Shown: one piece after another, positions 1 to 6,863 of the stretch
Numbering within the stretch: the stretch's first letter is position 1
Layout of the letters: each line of letters starts with the position of its first letter
Assembly: GCA_023395465.1 (NCBI GenBank)
Contig: JAEWZE010000175.1
Coordinates: forward strand, 1-14,460
Length of the DNA stretch: 14,460 bases
Source: Pseudomonadota bacterium
GTDB lineage: Bacteria; Pseudomonadota; Gammaproteobacteria; Xanthomonadales; Xanthomonadaceae
Direction of reading: 5' to 3'
The notes under the pieces: generated by a model
The model's input: the letters and a program-made list of their open reading frames with translations, nothing else
What the model was told of the DNA's origin: nothing
Database searches by the model: none
Translations under genes and position numbers: made by a program

Positions 1-236
1 GCCGCCGCGTGCACGGCGGCCGGACTGGTGAACAGCACGACATCGGCCTGCAGCGCCTCGGCGAGCGCGGCGCGCGTCGCGCGGTCGTCGCGCGCTTCGA
101 TCCGCCATGGCGACAATGCGAGTACGCGCATGCCGTGCGCGGCGGCGGCGCGGCGCATCGAGGCGTGGCCGCCGACGGGGCGCAGCGAGATCACGTAGCA
201 TGCGCGCTGCTTCGGCGCGGTGGTGTCCTGCGACAT
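1..236 (-). CDS. hemD: Uroporphyrinogen-III synthase, N-terminal part (runs off the left edge)
   Basis: The reverse complement reads from an ATG at 236 down to the edge without a stop, giving 78 residues. HemD closes hydroxymethylbilane to uroporphyrinogen III, the branch-point macrocycle for heme and siroheme, in the cytoplasm. The visible N-terminus has the family pattern: a strand ending in LRP-VGGH at residues 18-24, an AAAAHGMRVLALSPW segment where one strand of the first Rossmann-like half is expected, and VLFTSPAAV near residues 64-72, the usual 'F(T/S)S..AV' motif of HemD. The stop lies outside the window. It is divergent from the thioesterase at 307, with only 70 bases between the start codons. 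The C-terminal half is not seen, so integrity cannot be judged. The name rests on recalled motifs in a family with low sequence conservation. Confidence 0.8.
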   Translation of the reverse strand, partial: MSQDTTAPKQRACYVISLRPVGGHASMRRAAAAHGMRVLALSPWRIEARDDRATRAALAEALQADVVLFTSPAAVHAA

Positions 237-306
237 GCCGGCCAGCTTGGTCGCTGCTCCCGCGCGTCGCAAGCACCCGACGTCCTTTCTCCGGATTCCC
301 TGGCGC

Positions 307-774
307 ATGACCGACCTGTCCGACGGTGCCCTGCACCGCCTCCAATCGCAACTGCTGGCGATGCCGCCGGCGCGCGCGCTGCAGCCGCGCGTGGACGGCT
401 ACGCGCAGGGGCGGTTGCGGCTGCACGCGCCGCTGTCGGCCAACGTCAACGACAAGGGCAGCGCGTTCGGCGGCAGCCTGGCGTCGCTGATGACGCTGGC
501 GGCCTGGGGCCTGACCGCGCTCCAGGTGGAGCAGGCCGGACTCGATGCCGAGGTTTACGTGGCCGACGCGCAGCTGCGCTACCTGACTCCGCTGCGCGCC
601 GACCTGATCGCCGAAGCGTGGATCGAGGCGGACGGGGGCTGGGCGGTGTTCCTGTCCACCCTGCGCAACCGTGGCCGCGCACGCGCCACGCTGCAGGCGC
701 AGGTGCTGCTGCCGGACGGCGGCGTCGCCGCGCAGGCGTCGTCGCGCTACGTGGCGATCCTGCGGCGCGACTGA
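307..774 (+). CDS. Small hotdog-fold thioesterase (YiiD C-terminal-like)
   Basis: A 155-residue protein starting MTDLSDGALH. It resembles the thioesterase domain found at the C-terminus of E. coli YiiD, a hotdog fold that hydrolyses acyl-thioesters; the natural substrate here is unknown. Visible support is the segment NVNDKGSAFGGSLASL (residues 46-61), where the Asn/Asp pair and the following glycine-rich helix start match the expected hotdog active-site helix, and a later strand VADAQLRYLTPLRADL (85-100), typical of the second hotdog strand pair. There is no signal peptide, so it is probably cytoplasmic. An in-frame GTG at 220 would add 29 basic residues that overlap the hemD 5' end, so the ATG at 307 is preferred although no clear Shine-Dalgarno precedes it. 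The lipoprotein at 837 follows on the same strand after 62 bases. Confidence 0.72.
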   Translation: MTDLSDGALHRLQSQLLAMPPARALQPRVDGYAQGRLRLHAPLSANVNDKGSAFGGSLASLMTLAAWGLTALQVEQAGLDAEVYVADAQLRYLTPLRADLIAEAWIEADGGWAVFLSTLRNRGRARATLQAQVLLPDGGVAAQASSRYVAILRRD

Positions 775-802
775 TCGGGACAGGCCTCGCGCCGGCGGCT
801 GC

Positions 803-808
803 TAGCAT
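803..808 (+). promoter_or_regulatory. Possible -10 element upstream of the lipoprotein
   Basis: TAGCAT in the context GCTAGCATGG lies 28 bases before the ATG at 837. No convincing -35 is visible. A weak assignment from resemblance only. Confidence 0.25.
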
Positions 809-836
809 GGCGGCGACGACCAGCGGGGGAGTGGCG

Positions 837-1250
837 ATGCGCGGATGGCGACTGTGGTGGATGGCGTGCGCGGTGCTGCTGCTGGCGGGCTGCGCCAGCA
901 CCGGCAAGGAGATTTCCGCGCTGCAGCGCGCGCAGTATTCATGGTCGGCCGCGATCCGCTGGAACGATTTCGAGGGCGCCTGGAACCTGGTCGACCCCGA
1001 CTGGCGCGAGGCCCATCCGCTCGACGACCTGCAGCTCGAGCGCTACCGGCAGATCCAGGTCTCGCACTACCGCGACCTGGCTTCCAGCCCCGGCGAATCC
1101 GAGGCGATGCGCGAGATCGAGATCGGCGTGATCAACCGCCACACCATGGCCGAACGCACCGTGCGCTACACCGAGCAGTGGCGCTACGACGCGGAGAAGG
1201 AAACCTGGTGGATCACCGGCGGGCTGCCGGACTTCTGGGCGGGCGAATAG
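837..1250 (+). CDS. Conserved lipoprotein of unknown function, possibly NTF2-like
   Basis: A 137-residue secreted lipoprotein. The N-terminus has basic residues, a hydrophobic stretch and the lipobox LAGC at residues 16-19, so it should be cleaved before Cys19, lipidated and held at the membrane facing the periplasm. The ATG at 837 has a good Shine-Dalgarno (GGGGGAG) 5 bases upstream. An in-frame ATG at 807 would put ten polar residues before the basic start and is less likely. The mature part reads as a helix with WNDFEGAWNLVDPDWR (42-57), then alternating strands ending YTEQWRYDAEKETWWITGGLPDFW (111-134). That layout is reminiscent of NTF2/SnoaL-like cone folds, but I recognise no named family. 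No function is proposed. It stands alone between the thioesterase and the rhodanese gene, with 118 bases after it. Confidence 0.8.
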   Translation: MRGWRLWWMACAVLLLAGCASTGKEISALQRAQYSWSAAIRWNDFEGAWNLVDPDWREAHPLDDLQLERYRQIQVSHYRDLASSPGESEAMREIEIGVINRHTMAERTVRYTEQWRYDAEKETWWITGGLPDFWAGE

Positions 1251-1330
1251 CGCTCCGGCGCGCGGCCGGTCCCGTGCGCCGGTGGCAGGCGCGGTCCCTG
1301 TAAGGGCGCCGGCCCGCCGCCGCGCCCCTG

Positions 1331-1339
1331 TGCGACAAT
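1331..1339 (+). promoter_or_regulatory. Extended -10 promoter element upstream of the rhodanese gene
   Basis: TG-C-GACAAT: an extended -10 TG (1331-1332) one base before GACAAT (1334-1339), 29 bases upstream of the GTG start at 1369. It is closely similar to the element before secB at 1816-1824. No strong -35 is visible. Confidence 0.45.
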
Positions 1340-1368
1340 CCCGTCCCCTTCCGCACAGCCGATCCGCC

Positions 1369-1806
1369 GTGGACTTCCAGGAATTGATGGCCTTCGCCGG
1401 CCGCAACCAGATGCTCGCGCTGGCCTTCGCCGGCCTGACGGGCGCGATCATCGTCACCGAAATCGCACGCCTGACGCGCAGCTTCAAGGTGGTGCGCCCG
1501 GCCGAGGTGACCGCGCTGGTCAACCGCGACAACGCCCTCGTCGTCGACCTGCGCGCGATCGCGGACTTCGAGAAGGGCCACATCCCCGGCTCGAAGAACG
1601 TGCTGATGAGCCAGTTCGACCCGGAGAACAAGCGCCTGGCCGCGGCCAAGGGCCTGCCGGTGGTGCTGGTGTGCAAGACCGGGCAGAGCGCCGGCGAGGC
1701 CGCCAAGCGGCTGAAAAAGGCCGGCTTCGAGCGCGTGTTCGTGCTCGACGGCGGCATCGGCGGCTGGCTGCAGGCCGACCTGCCGCTGGCCAAGGGCCGC
1801 GGCTGA
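1369..1806 (+). CDS. Membrane-anchored rhodanese-like protein (YibN-like)
   Basis: A 145-residue protein with one N-terminal membrane segment (about residues 13-36) and a single rhodanese domain (about 42-140). Rhodaneses move sulfane sulfur through a persulfide on an active-site cysteine. Here Cys102 sits in the loop CKTGQSA (102-108). Other hallmarks are the strand VVDLR (58-62), FEKGHIPGSKN (67-77) and the C-terminal LDGGIGGW (126-133). The GTG at 1369 is chosen because it begins the VDFQEL segment just before the membrane helix and places a promoter-like GACAAT 29 bases upstream. Upstream in-frame residues from 1282 are Arg/Pro-rich and look non-coding. In enterobacteria the order is yibN-grxC-secB-gpsA. 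Here the same order appears without grxC, which supports the YibN-like identity. The in vivo substrate is unknown. Confidence 0.88.
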   Translation: MDFQELMAFAGRNQMLALAFAGLTGAIIVTEIARLTRSFKVVRPAEVTALVNRDNALVVDLRAIADFEKGHIPGSKNVLMSQFDPENKRLAAAKGLPVVLVCKTGQSAGEAAKRLKKAGFERVFVLDGGIGGWLQADLPLAKGRG

Positions 1807-1815
1807 GTTTCGAAG

Positions 1816-1824
1816 TGCGATAAT
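1816..1824 (+). promoter_or_regulatory. Extended -10 promoter element upstream of secB
   Basis: TG-C-GATAAT: TG at 1816-1817 and GATAAT at 1819-1824, 38 bases before the secB ATG. GATAAT differs from the consensus TATAAT at one position. It suggests that secB and gpsA have their own promoter rather than depending only on the rhodanese transcript. Confidence 0.5.
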
Positions 1825-1862
1825 CGCCCCCTTTCCGACCCAGATACCGGAGCAGTACCAGG

Positions 1863-2390
1863 ATGTCCGACCAAGCCCTCAATGGCGGCGCCGAGCCCGC
1901 GCAGCAGCCCACCGGCCCGCAGTTCAGCGTCGAGAAGATCTACGTCAAGGACGTCTCGTTCGAGTCGCCCAAGGCGCCGCTGGTGTTCAACGAGCAGACC
2001 CAGCCGCAGATCAACATGAACCTCAACCAGCGCGTCCAGCGCCTGGGCGAGAACGCCTACGAAGTGGTGCTGGGCGTGACCCTGACCTGCACCGCCGGCG
2101 AAGGCGACGGCAATTCGGTGTACATGGTCGAGGTGCAGCAGGCGGGCGTGTTCGGCCTGGCTGGCTTCGAACCCAACGTGCTCGACGCGCTGCTCGGCAC
2201 CCAGTGCCCGAACGTGCTGTATCCCTACGCGCGCCAGCTGATCGGCGAACTGATCCAGGCCGGCGGCTTCGCCCCGTTCCTGCTGCAGCCGATCAACTTC
2301 GACGCGCTGTATGCCGAAGGCCTGCGCCAGCGCCAGGCGCAGCAGCCCGGCGGCGACCTGGCCAGCAGCGAGACGGCCGGCAACGCCTGA
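1863..2390 (+). CDS. secB: Protein-export chaperone SecB
   Basis: A 175-residue SecB, the cytosolic homotetrameric chaperone that keeps preproteins unfolded and hands them to SecA at the Sec translocon. Family signatures are clear: FSVEKIYVKDVSFESPKAPLVF (21-42), the strand EVVLGVTLTC (67-76), VEVQQAGVFGLAGF (89-102), and the conserved block CPNVLYPYARQLIGELIQAGGF (115-136) with NFDALYAEGL close behind. The Gln/Pro/Ala-rich N-terminal 20 residues and the acidic tail are poorly conserved, as usual. ATG at 1863. gpsA begins 3 bases after its stop, so the two are almost certainly co-transcribed, the same linkage as in enterobacteria. Nothing appears damaged. Confidence 0.97.
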   Translation: MSDQALNGGAEPAQQPTGPQFSVEKIYVKDVSFESPKAPLVFNEQTQPQINMNLNQRVQRLGENAYEVVLGVTLTCTAGEGDGNSVYMVEVQQAGVFGLAGFEPNVLDALLGTQCPNVLYPYARQLIGELIQAGGFAPFLLQPINFDALYAEGLRQRQAQQPGGDLASSETAGNA

Positions 2391-2393
2391 TCG

Positions 2394-3431
2394 ATGTCCA
2401 GCCCGACCGTCCGGGTCGCGGTCCTTGGCGCGGGCTCATGGGGTACCGCGCTTGCTTCGCTGATCGCCCGCCACGGCCATCCCACGATCCTGTGGGGCCG
2501 TGACGCGGCGGTCGCCGAGGCGATCGACCGGCGCCACGAGAATCCGCGCTACCTGCCCGGCATCCCGCTGCCGGCCTCGCTGCGCGCGACCACCGACCTC
2601 GCCGCCGCGGTGCGCGAGGCCGATCTGGTGCTCGTGGTCGTGCCCTCGCACGCCTTCACCGAAACCCTGCATGCGCTGGCGCCGCTGCGCCCGGCGCGTG
2701 CCGGCGTGGCCTGGGCGGCGAAGGGCTTCGAGCCCGGTTCGGGCCGCTTCCTGCACGAGGTCGCGGCCGACGTGCTGGGCGAGGACGTGCCGCTGGCGGT
2801 GGTCACCGGACCGTCGTTCGCGAAGGAAGTCACCCTCGGCCTGCCGACCGCGGTGACCGTGCAGGGCGACGATGCGGTGTTCGTGCAGCAGGTGGCCGAC
2901 GTGCTGCATGGCCCGGAGTTCCGCGCCTACACCGGCAGCGACATGCGCGGCGCCGAACTCGGCGGCGCGATGAAGAACGTGCTGGCCGTGGCCACCGGCG
3001 TGGCCGACGGCATGGAACTGGGCCTCAACGCCCGTACCGGCCTGGTCACCCGCGGCCTCAACGAGATGCTGCGGCTCAACGCCGCGATCGGCGGCCGCCC
3101 GGAAACGCTGATGGGCCTGGCCGGCCTCGGCGACCTGGTGCTCACCTGCACCGGCGACCTGTCGCGCAACCGCCGCCTGGGCCTGGCCCTGGGCCGGGGC
3201 AAGAGCGTGGCCGAGGCGGTGCGCGAGATCGGGCAGGTGGTCGAATCGGTGCAGACCGCCGACGAAGTCATGCGCCTGGCCGACCGCTACGGCCTGGAAT
3301 TGCCGATTTCCAGCAACGTGCGCGACGTGCTGCACGGCGACATCACCCCGGCCGAAGGCCTGGCCCGGCTGATGGCCCGCGAGCGCAAGCCCGAATACGC
3401 CGAAGCGCTGTTCGAACAGTCCGAGCGCTGA
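2394..3431 (+). CDS. gpsA: NAD(P)-dependent glycerol-3-phosphate dehydrogenase
   Basis: A 345-residue GpsA, which reduces dihydroxyacetone phosphate to sn-glycerol-3-phosphate, the backbone for phospholipid synthesis. The N-terminal Rossmann motif is LGAGSWGTAL (11-20). AAKGFEPGSG (108-117) and GPSFAKEV (139-146) are family signatures. The catalytic lysine is expected at Lys194 in GAMKNVLAVATG (191-202), and the cofactor/substrate block LTCTGDLSRNRRLG (250-263) is intact. Length is normal for the family (about 330-345). It starts 3 bases after the secB stop. On the plus strand the region after the stop has the short palindrome GGACCGGTCC (3439-3448) but no clear T-rich terminator. Confidence 0.98.
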   Translation: MSSPTVRVAVLGAGSWGTALASLIARHGHPTILWGRDAAVAEAIDRRHENPRYLPGIPLPASLRATTDLAAAVREADLVLVVVPSHAFTETLHALAPLRPARAGVAWAAKGFEPGSGRFLHEVAADVLGEDVPLAVVTGPSFAKEVTLGLPTAVTVQGDDAVFVQQVADVLHGPEFRAYTGSDMRGAELGGAMKNVLAVATGVADGMELGLNARTGLVTRGLNEMLRLNAAIGGRPETLMGLAGLGDLVLTCTGDLSRNRRLGLALGRGKSVAEAVREIGQVVESVQTADEVMRLADRYGLELPISSNVRDVLHGDITPAEGLARLMARERKPEYAEALFEQSER

Positions 3432-3595
3432 CCGCGCCGGACCGGTCCCGGTGCCACACCGGGCGCCCTGGTGCCGACGACGTCCCCTGGATTCAAGGCA
3501 TGCCGCCGCGCAGGCGGGTGCAGTCCCGTATCGAGCCGCGTCGCGCGGCGCGTCCGGGCGGCCAGGCCCGACGATCCCCACGGGAACCGGCCCAC

Positions 3596-3623
3596 AAAAA
3601 AGCCCGGCCGTTTCCGGCCGGGC
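3596..3623 (-). terminator. Intrinsic terminator of the Ax21-family gene
   Basis: Read on the minus strand: a perfect 9-bp GC stem (3615-3623 with 3602-3610) around a four-base loop (3611-3614), followed directly by six T residues (3601-3596). It lies about 78 bases past the stop of the minus-strand gene at 3701. On the plus strand no T-run follows, so it is not a good gpsA terminator. Confidence 0.88.
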
Positions 3624-3700
3624 CACGCGCGACGTCGGGAGAGAGGGAGGGCGACGCCGCGTACTGACTGGATGGGGGCGATGCCGCCCTTTTCCAGCCC

Positions 3701-4261
3701 TTACCAGGTAAAGCGCGGTCCGACGAACCAGGCGGTGTCGCCGTCGCTCACTTTCACGTCGCCATTGAGGCCCCAGTTCCGGTTGAACTGTACGGTGGCG
3801 CCCAGGCGGCCGTAGAAGTCGCCGTCGATCTCGTCGCCATCCTGGTAGCCGGCCAGCGCATAGCCTTCGAAATTGCTCGCAAGCGCGCCGCGCGCGCCGG
3901 CTTCCACGCTCCAGCCGTCGGCGCTGCCGAGGCTGCCGAAATCGACCTTCTCGTACGCCACGCGGGTGAGCAGGTCGGCGCGCGGGGAGATCTCGTGGTT
4001 GTAGCCCAGGCCGACGCGCCACTGGTCGGCGTCGATGCCGGTGTCGTCGAATTCCTGGTTCGAGTAATCACCGAACACGTGGAAATTTGGGTGGAACGCG
4101 ACCGAGGCGCGGGTGCCGAAGCCGTCGGCATCGGGCAGGCCGTCGCTGAGGTTGGTGGCGGCGTAGCCGGCCTCGACGTAGTTGTAGGACACGCCGTCGG
4201 CGGCGGTGGCCGCGAACGGGAGCGCGGCGGCAAGGGTCAGGGCGACCAGGGAACGCTTCAT
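3701..4261 (-). CDS. Ax21-family outer-membrane beta-barrel protein
   Basis: A 186-residue secreted protein. Residues 1-20 form a signal peptide (KRSLVALTLAAALPFAATA, cleavage likely after Ala20). The mature chain is a run of amphipathic strands: VSYNYVEAGYAATN near its start, FHVFGDYSNQ, QWRVGLGYNHEISPRADLLTRVAYEK, EGYALAGYQDG, FYGRLGATVQFNRNWGLNGDVK, and a C-terminal WFVGPRFTW whose final aromatic fits the outer-membrane insertion signal. This strand pattern and wording match the Xanthomonas/Stenotrophomonas Ax21 family, small OmpX-like proteins linked to motility, biofilm and outer-membrane vesicles. The early claim that Ax21 is the ligand of the rice XA21 receptor was retracted, so no such role is implied. 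The ATG at 4261 has a strong GAGGAAG Shine-Dalgarno (4266-4272). Candidate operators lie upstream and a terminator downstream. Confidence 0.87.
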   Translation of the reverse strand: MKRSLVALTLAAALPFAATAADGVSYNYVEAGYAATNLSDGLPDADGFGTRASVAFHPNFHVFGDYSNQEFDDTGIDADQWRVGLGYNHEISPRADLLTRVAYEKVDFGSLGSADGWSVEAGARGALASNFEGYALAGYQDGDEIDGDFYGRLGATVQFNRNWGLNGDVKVSDGDTAWFVGPRFTW

Positions 4262-4324
4262 CGGCTTCCTCTTGTTCTGCAGTCGGGGGAAAAGGGCCGC
4301 CCCGGGCGGGAGGGGGAGGGAGCC

Positions 4325-4344
4325 AACCGTCGGGGAAAACGGTT
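4325..4344. promoter_or_regulatory. Second AACCGT/ACGGTT inverted repeat upstream of the Ax21-family gene
   Basis: AACCGT (4325-4330) and ACGGTT (4339-4344) form a 6-bp inverted repeat with an 8-base spacer. The half-site core AACCG is shared with the palindrome at 4400-4415. Both sit in the 219-base gap upstream of the Ax21-family start. No regulator is known from the window. Confidence 0.35.
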
Positions 4345-4399
4345 CCAACCGGGGCGGCAAGCGGATTCTGGTCACCGCGGCGCAACCCCGGCTGAATAC

Positions 4400-4415
4400 T
4401 GAACCGGACGGTTCA
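4400..4415. promoter_or_regulatory. Perfect 16-bp palindromic operator candidate (TGAACCG-GA-CGGTTCA)
   Basis: Two perfect 7-bp arms, TGAACCG (4400-4406) and CGGTTCA (4409-4415), are separated by two bases. This size and symmetry suit a TetR-type dimeric repressor. It lies 139 bases upstream of the Ax21-family ATG, in a short AT-richer patch that could hold that gene's promoter, and 65 bases past the AraC-type gene's stop. No TetR gene is present in the window, so the binder would be encoded elsewhere. Confidence 0.55.
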
Positions 4416-4480
4416 TGAAATCTTACGTTTCGATCCCGGCCACGGCGCGCGACGCGCCCCGGACCCCCGCACGGAGTGGT

Positions 4481-5269
4481 TCAGCGCCGCGCCAGCGCCC
4501 GGTAATCGCGCGGCGGCATGCCCACGGTGCACTTGAACTGGCGCGCGAACGCGCTCTGGTCGGAGAAGCCGCAGGCCTGGCCGATCTCGGCGATGCTGGC
4601 CCCGGTATGCAGCAGGCGCATCGCCGTCTCGATCCGCAGCTTGGTCAGCATCTGCTGCGGGGTGATCTGGAACACGCGCTTGAACAACCGCTCCAGCTGC
4701 GACACCGAGACGCCGGCGATCGTGGCCAGGGTCTGCACCCGCAGCGGGTCGTGGAAATGGGCCTGCATGTGGCTCACCGCCTGCTGCAGGCGCGCGTACG
4801 AGGAATGCTGGTTGTCCGGCTGCCCCAGGTCGCGCGAGATGCCGATCAGGCCGGCGATGCGCCCGTCCTGGTAGAGCGGCTGCTTGAAGGTCAGGCACCA
4901 GCCGCGCATGCGGTTGGGATAGAGCTGCAGTTCCAGCAGGTTCTCGATCACCTCGCCGGCCAGCACGCGGCGGTCCTGGGCGATGTAGGTGGCCGAGAGG
5001 CTGGCCGGGTACAGCTCCAGCACGCTCTTGCCGAGGATGTCCTCGCGCCGCGGCAGGCCCAGGCGCTGGATCAGGGTCTGGTTGACGTGCGCGTAGCGGC
5101 AGTCGGCGTCCTTGACGAAGAACACCACGTCCGGCAGCGGATCGAACAGGCTCTGCAGTTGCTGGGGAAGCAGGGGGACGTCGATGGCGGCGATCTCGCG
5201 GACGGGCGACGCGGCAATGGCGCCAGCGCGAGAACGGACCGGACGGCGCCGTCTCGCGGCCTCCGGCAT
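4481..5269 (-). CDS. PAS-domain AraC-family transcriptional regulator
   Basis: A 262-residue regulator. After a basic, low-complexity N-terminus (1-35) comes a PAS domain (about 37-150: LFDPLPDVVFFVKDADCRYAHVN at 41-63, then the GWCLTFKQPLYQDGRIAGLIGISRDL strands), followed by an AraC-type double helix-turn-helix (about 160-260). The second DNA-binding helix region has the AraC signature IAEIGQACGFSDQSAFARQFKCTVGMPPRDYR (226-256). PAS domains sense small ligands, redox state or light, but which applies here is not visible; Cys57 and Cys125 are the only PAS cysteines. It is in the same orientation as the Ax21-family gene downstream, making regulation of that gene a reasonable guess only. The start is uncertain: the ATG at 5269 overlaps a -10-like CATAAT, the frame stays open upstream to 5422, and no ATG/GTG/TTG lies between it and the PAS domain. 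Confidence 0.85.
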   Translation of the reverse strand: MPEAARRRRPVRSRAGAIAASPVREIAAIDVPLLPQQLQSLFDPLPDVVFFVKDADCRYAHVNQTLIQRLGLPRREDILGKSVLELYPASLSATYIAQDRRVLAGEVIENLLELQLYPNRMRGWCLTFKQPLYQDGRIAGLIGISRDLGQPDNQHSSYARLQQAVSHMQAHFHDPLRVQTLATIAGVSVSQLERLFKRVFQITPQQMLTKLRIETAMRLLHTGASIAEIGQACGFSDQSAFARQFKCTVGMPPRDYRALARR

Positions 5270-5527
5270 TATGCCTGTTGCCGCGCGAGGCCGGCTCGTC
5301 GCTGCCTGCCTCGACGATGGCTTGCCGGAACGCCCGATACGGGCTGGCGGCTCCGATCCGCCGATGGCCGCGGCCGGGGGCGCGGACGCCGCGGTCACCG
5401 GCCGACGTGCGGATTTCAGCATCCGCTGCGGTGGATCCGGCGCGGGTGACCGGCGATCAATGGGAAGAAGGCGGCCCGCCCGCGCTCCGCGGGATGGCGC
5501 CGTGACACCCGGCGCGGTCGCCCTGCC

Positions 5528-5992
5528 TCAACCGCCTCCTTCGAAGCCCAGCTGCCGCCACGCCTCGAACGCCACCACCGCCACCGCGTTGGACAGGTTG
5601 AGGCTGCGGTTGTCCGGCCGCATCGGCAGGCGCAGGCGCTGGGACTCGGGCACCCGCGACAGCACCTCCGCGGGCAGGCCGCGGGTTTCGGGTCCGAAGA
5701 GGAAGGCATCGCCCGCCGCGTAGCGTGGCTGGTCGTAACGCACGCTATTGCGCGTGCTGAGCGCGAACAGGCGCGGCGGCGCGATGGCCGCCAGCGCCGC
5801 GTCGAGCGAATCGTGCACCCGCAGCGTGGCGTACTCGTGGTAGTCCAGGCCCGCGCGCCGCAGGTTGCGGTCGTCCAGGTCGAAGCCCAGCGGGCGGATC
5901 AGGTGCAGGCGCGCGCCGGTGTTGGCGCACAGCCGGATCACGTTGCCGGTGTTGGGCGGGATCTCGGGCTGGAAGAGCAGCAGGTCGAACAC
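5528..5992 (-). CDS. trmL: tRNA (cytidine/uridine-34 2'-O)-methyltransferase TrmL
   Basis: A 154-residue SPOUT-class methyltransferase that 2'-O-methylates the wobble base of tRNA-Leu isoacceptors using S-adenosylmethionine. The three SpoU/TrmL motifs are all present: motif 1 at 14-26 (NTGNVIRLCANTG), motif 2 at 99-107 (FGPETRGLP), and motif 3 at 125-139 (RPDNRSLNLSNAVAV), which together form the trefoil-knot SAM site. Length is the normal minimal size for the family (about 155). The start is a GTG at 5992 giving MFDLLLFQPEIPPNTGN. No strong Shine-Dalgarno is visible, but GACAAT lies 27 bases upstream on the same strand. Downstream there are 258 bases without a gene before the PAS-AraC gene. 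Confidence 0.96.
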   Translation of the reverse strand: MFDLLLFQPEIPPNTGNVIRLCANTGARLHLIRPLGFDLDDRNLRRAGLDYHEYATLRVHDSLDAALAAIAPPRLFALSTRNSVRYDQPRYAAGDAFLFGPETRGLPAEVLSRVPESQRLRLPMRPDNRSLNLSNAVAVVAFEAWRQLGFEGGG

Positions 5993-6019
5993 GGGTCGGG
6001 CCGCGGATGCAGGGCGCTC

Positions 6020-6025
6020 ATTGTC
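6020..6025 (-). promoter_or_regulatory. -10 element candidate upstream of trmL
   Basis: GACAAT on the minus strand in the context GGCGACAATG, 27 bases before the GTG of trmL. It is the same hexamer as before the rhodanese gene. A matching -35 would lie in the 3' end of the dehydrogenase gene and none is obvious. Confidence 0.4.
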
Positions 6026-6040
6026 GCCCAGGCGCCGCCG

Positions 6041-6748
<708 letters not shown>

Positions 6749-6828
6749 GGCGCCAGTGTGCGCCCGCGCGGGTGCATGGGGCGTGGTGGGGGGACTTCCG
6801 GCCCGCGAGGCGCCCCTGGGGCCGCGGC

Positions 6829-6834
6829 TAAGAT
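6829..6834 (+). promoter_or_regulatory. -10 element candidate upstream of the M16 peptidase
   Basis: TAAGAT in the context GGCTAAGATGGGC lies 29 bases before the ATG at 6864, in the divergent gap. Four of six positions match the consensus and no clear -35 is seen. Confidence 0.3.
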
Positions 6835-6863
6835 GGGCAATCACCGAACCCAAGAGCCACCGC

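Noticed and set aside
3439..3448. Palindrome GGACCGGTCC just after gpsA as a terminator or operator
   Set aside because: It has no loop or T-run, and short GC palindromes are common in this sequence.
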